A stretch of DNA of 7,281 nt from an uncultured Spirochaetaceae bacterium (lineage in GTDB: Bacteria > Spirochaetota > Spirochaetia > Sphaerochaetales > Sphaerochaetaceae), in the NCBI GenBank assembly GCA_947630635.1, contig CANRIJ010000074.1, positions 1 to 7,281 on the forward strand, given 5' to 3'. Below are positions 6,289 through 7,281 of the stretch, one piece after another (the first letter of the stretch is position 1; every line of letters begins with the position of its first letter). The notes beneath the pieces were generated by a model, which saw only the letters and a list, made by a program, of their open reading frames with translations, did no database searches and was not told where the DNA came from. A program made the position numbers and the translations under genes.

Positions 6289-6720
6289 TTATTTATCACC
6301 ATCTACTGTAATAAGTTCTGGAATTTCACATAATTTTGCTGTAATTAATTTTTGTCAGACAGAATCAAAGTGTAATCCACCACCATAACTGGAGAGAGAA
6401 CGACTCAGCACATACTCCGCAACAGTGTCGTCTTTGGAAGTACAAAGGATCAATCAAACACTCTGATTTTCATTCTCCTTCTTTACATCTCGATTTAGAG
6501 CTTCCAAATAGAAGTTAAGTTGACCTAAGCATTCGGGCTTGAATTGTCTGACTTTCAACTCCACTCTGATAAGGCAGGAAGGTACTCTATTAAAGAAAAG
6601 CAAATCAATATAAAAATCGCTGTTCCCAACATGAACTTTGTATACTTCTCCTATGAATGAGAAAACTTTGGCAAATTCCAAAATGAAGTGTTTCAAATTT
6701 GCAATAATGCATAGCTTAAT
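6289..6720 (-). pseudogene. C-terminal remnant of a YhcG/DUF1016 PDDEXK nuclease gene
   Basis: YhcG-family proteins have a C-terminal PDDEXK nuclease domain. The remnant keeps it almost whole: ANLKHFILEFAKVFSFIG, then DFYIDLLFF with the catalytic Asp, VELKV with the Glu and Lys, and QFKPECLGQLNFYLEAL. It breaks at TGA 6454-6456, exactly where the family has Gly (a GGA-to-TGA change), after which LILCTSKDDTVAEYVLSRSL continues in the same frame. Frame shifts near 6393 and 6346 then lead to PVMVVDYTLILSDKN and ITAKLCEIPELITVDGDK, ending in TAA at 6289-6291. The N-terminal roughly 200 residues are absent: similarity stops near 6715-6720 and the frame meets a stop at 6766-6768, beside the GC-rich structured stretch. 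A shorter frame on 6454-6696 starting at TTG is only a piece of this gene. Short bare gap 6196-6288 lies between it and the ATPase gene. Confidence 0.83.
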
Positions 6721-6740
6721 ATAAGATTCACTTGCCTCAT

Positions 6741-6757
6741 CCGTCCTGTCAGGATGG
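6741..6757. repeat. Short hairpin at the edge of the structured region
   Basis: CCGTCCT (6741-6747) and AGGATGG (6751-6757) form a seven-pair stem (one G-T) with a three-base loop. It lies between the end of recognisable YhcG similarity and the GC-rich candidate RNA. It may be part of the left boundary of an inserted element. No U-tract follows, so it is not an evident terminator. Confidence 0.45.
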
Positions 6758-6764
6758 TGCAGAT

Positions 6765-6953
6765 ACTAAAGCGGATGTACCTTCCCGGCGTGTGTGCAGG
6801 GCTAGCCGCGAAGCAGCAAAAGGGGTGCAGTCCCTTGTTGTAGCGTAGCGACAGAAAACCACCCGGACATTCAGGTGTCAGAGCGATTCAGCCTCGCAGA
6901 GCGCACATACGGGGCTTGCCCCCGTATAGAAGTGCGCCCTTTGTTCCAAAGGG
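6765..6953 (+). ncRNA. Candidate structured noncoding RNA, possibly a HEARO/omega-RNA remnant
   Basis: This stretch is clearly richer in G+C than its flanks (44 of 70 bases at 6771-6840) and has no credible reading frame on either strand. A long nested stem is visible: GCTA (6801-6804)/TAGC (6846-6849), CGC (6807-6809)/GCG (6843-6845), CAGCAA (6814-6819)/TTGTTG (6835-6840) and GGG/CCC around a TGCAG loop. GACA (6866-6869)/TGTC (6876-6879) forms a small hairpin. A second large stem pairs GCGCAC (6901-6906) with GTGCGC (6932-6937) and ATACGGGG (6907-6914) with CCCCGTAT (6920-6927), leaving AGAA bulged. CCCTTTG/CAAAGGG at 6937-6953 closes the region, sharing its first C with the preceding stem. 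The layout and the GTGTG...GGCTAGCCGCGAAGCAGC stretch remind me of HEARO RNAs, the guide RNAs of IscB nucleases, but this rests on memory. No iscB gene follows. Strand and ends are uncertain; a mobile-element end is the main alternative. Confidence 0.42.
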
Positions 6954-7034
6954 ATTTTAAGAGCCTCCTATAATTACGGCATTTTATCATTAAGCAAATT
7001 CCACTTTGAGAGAATTTCTCTGTAAAATATACTT

Positions 7035-7281
7035 CTATTTTTCATCTAAATTCAAAAATCCCTGTTCAAAAGCACCGGGGAATTGAAATTTTTTATCTAC
7101 GCCGTCGAATAGGACAACGATAATTCCTCCGTCTATGCCTTTAACCTGTCCCGTCCCAAAGGCCTTATGGGTAACAATAGTGCCCGCATGAACATTAGAA
7201 GTGTCTATCTTTATTGTTGCCTTCTTTGCAGACGGCGTGGAAACAGATGTAGGGGGCACATAAGCTGGACGGTAGGTACTG
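7035..7281 (-). CDS. Unrecognised protein, C-terminal fragment with a small FGxG-type barrel module (start outside window)
   Basis: The reading frame is open from the TAG at 7035-7037 to the window edge, and the GTG at 7259 is probably internal, since the frame continues through STYRPAYV before it. The visible part begins with a Pro/Ser/Thr/Ala-rich linker, then THKAFGTGQVKGIDGGIIVV and KKFQFPGAFEQGFL. The H..FG.G.V pattern followed by a conserved second half resembles the small Tudor/SH3-like barrels appended to larger proteins, such as the C-terminus of PcrA/UvrD helicases. That points to a nucleic-acid- or protein-binding end module, but what the main body is cannot be told. No strong terminator is visible after it at 6961-7034. 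Confidence 0.6.
   Translation of the reverse strand, partial: STYRPAYVPPTSVSTPSAKKATIKIDTSNVHAGTIVTHKAFGTGQVKGIDGGIIVVLFDGVDKKFQFPGAFEQGFLNLDEK

Noticed and set aside
5745..6302. A 185-codon minus-strand frame opposite the ATPase gene
   Set aside because: It is antisense to a clearly coding gene, serine/arginine-rich in the manner of shadow frames, and its start overlaps the end of the YhcG remnant.
6775..6843. Short plus-strand frame (about 22 codons) within the GC-rich stretch
   Set aside because: It lies across the stems of the candidate RNA and has no ribosome site; more likely chance.
6901..6937. Group II intron domain V
   Set aside because: The hairpin has a G/C-rich stem and a four-base bulge but not the compact 34-base domain V form, and no reverse transcriptase or further intron domains are nearby.
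3919..6960. tRNA-Phe as an integration (att) site with a duplicated 3' end
   Set aside because: I looked for a second copy of the tRNA 3' end (TTCGATTCCTGG, GGAGGCGGC) downstream in the window and saw none; no integrase gene is present either.
1..7281. CRISPR array, insertion sequence or transposase gene
   Set aside because: No regularly spaced direct repeats and no transposase motifs were seen on either strand.

Overview
The window looks like a chromosomal segment of a host-associated or anaerobic bacterium, most plausibly a spirochaete. The best clue is the alanyl-tRNA synthetase: at 597 residues it lacks the C-terminal C-Ala domain, a form known from spirochaetes and a few other lineages. 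This placement is an inference from one gene and the general gene style, not a proof.

Left part (1-3830), core genome. The 3' end of a RlmN-type rRNA/tRNA methyltransferase gene (+) converges on a minus-strand operon that reads panE (ketopantoate reductase), then a divergent DprA/Smf-like gene that starts inside panE, then alaS. A compact UUCG-type hairpin separates rlmN and alaS. At 3831-3918 two outward-facing promoters sit back to back. One drives panE, apparently without a 5' leader. The other drives a tRNA-Phe(GAA) gene at 3919-3991, followed by a bidirectional intrinsic terminator.

Middle and right part (4100-6960), accessory and decaying DNA. Immediately past the tRNA terminator lies a minus-strand remnant of an AAA_14/DUF4143 ATPase with its own start and Shine-Dalgarno but its ATPase core deleted and several frames broken. 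Facing away from it is an intact archaeal-type ATPase gene (ATPase_2 + DUF234, 459 aa), with a promoter predicted to make a leaderless mRNA and overlapped by a perfect 14-bp inverted repeat. Next is the broken C-terminal end of a YhcG/DUF1016 (PDDEXK) nuclease gene on the minus strand. It abuts a GC-rich, highly structured stretch without coding potential (about 6736-6953) that resembles a noncoding RNA. I suspect a HEARO/omega-RNA-like element left without its IscB-type protein, but cannot verify this.

Right edge (7035-7281): the C-terminal end of an unrecognised minus-strand gene with a small FGxG-type barrel module.

The core genes do housekeeping (CoA precursor synthesis, translation, rRNA modification, DNA processing). 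The stretch behind tRNA-Phe reads as a small graveyard of ATPase and nuclease genes of the kind that move between genomes, with one ATPase still intact.
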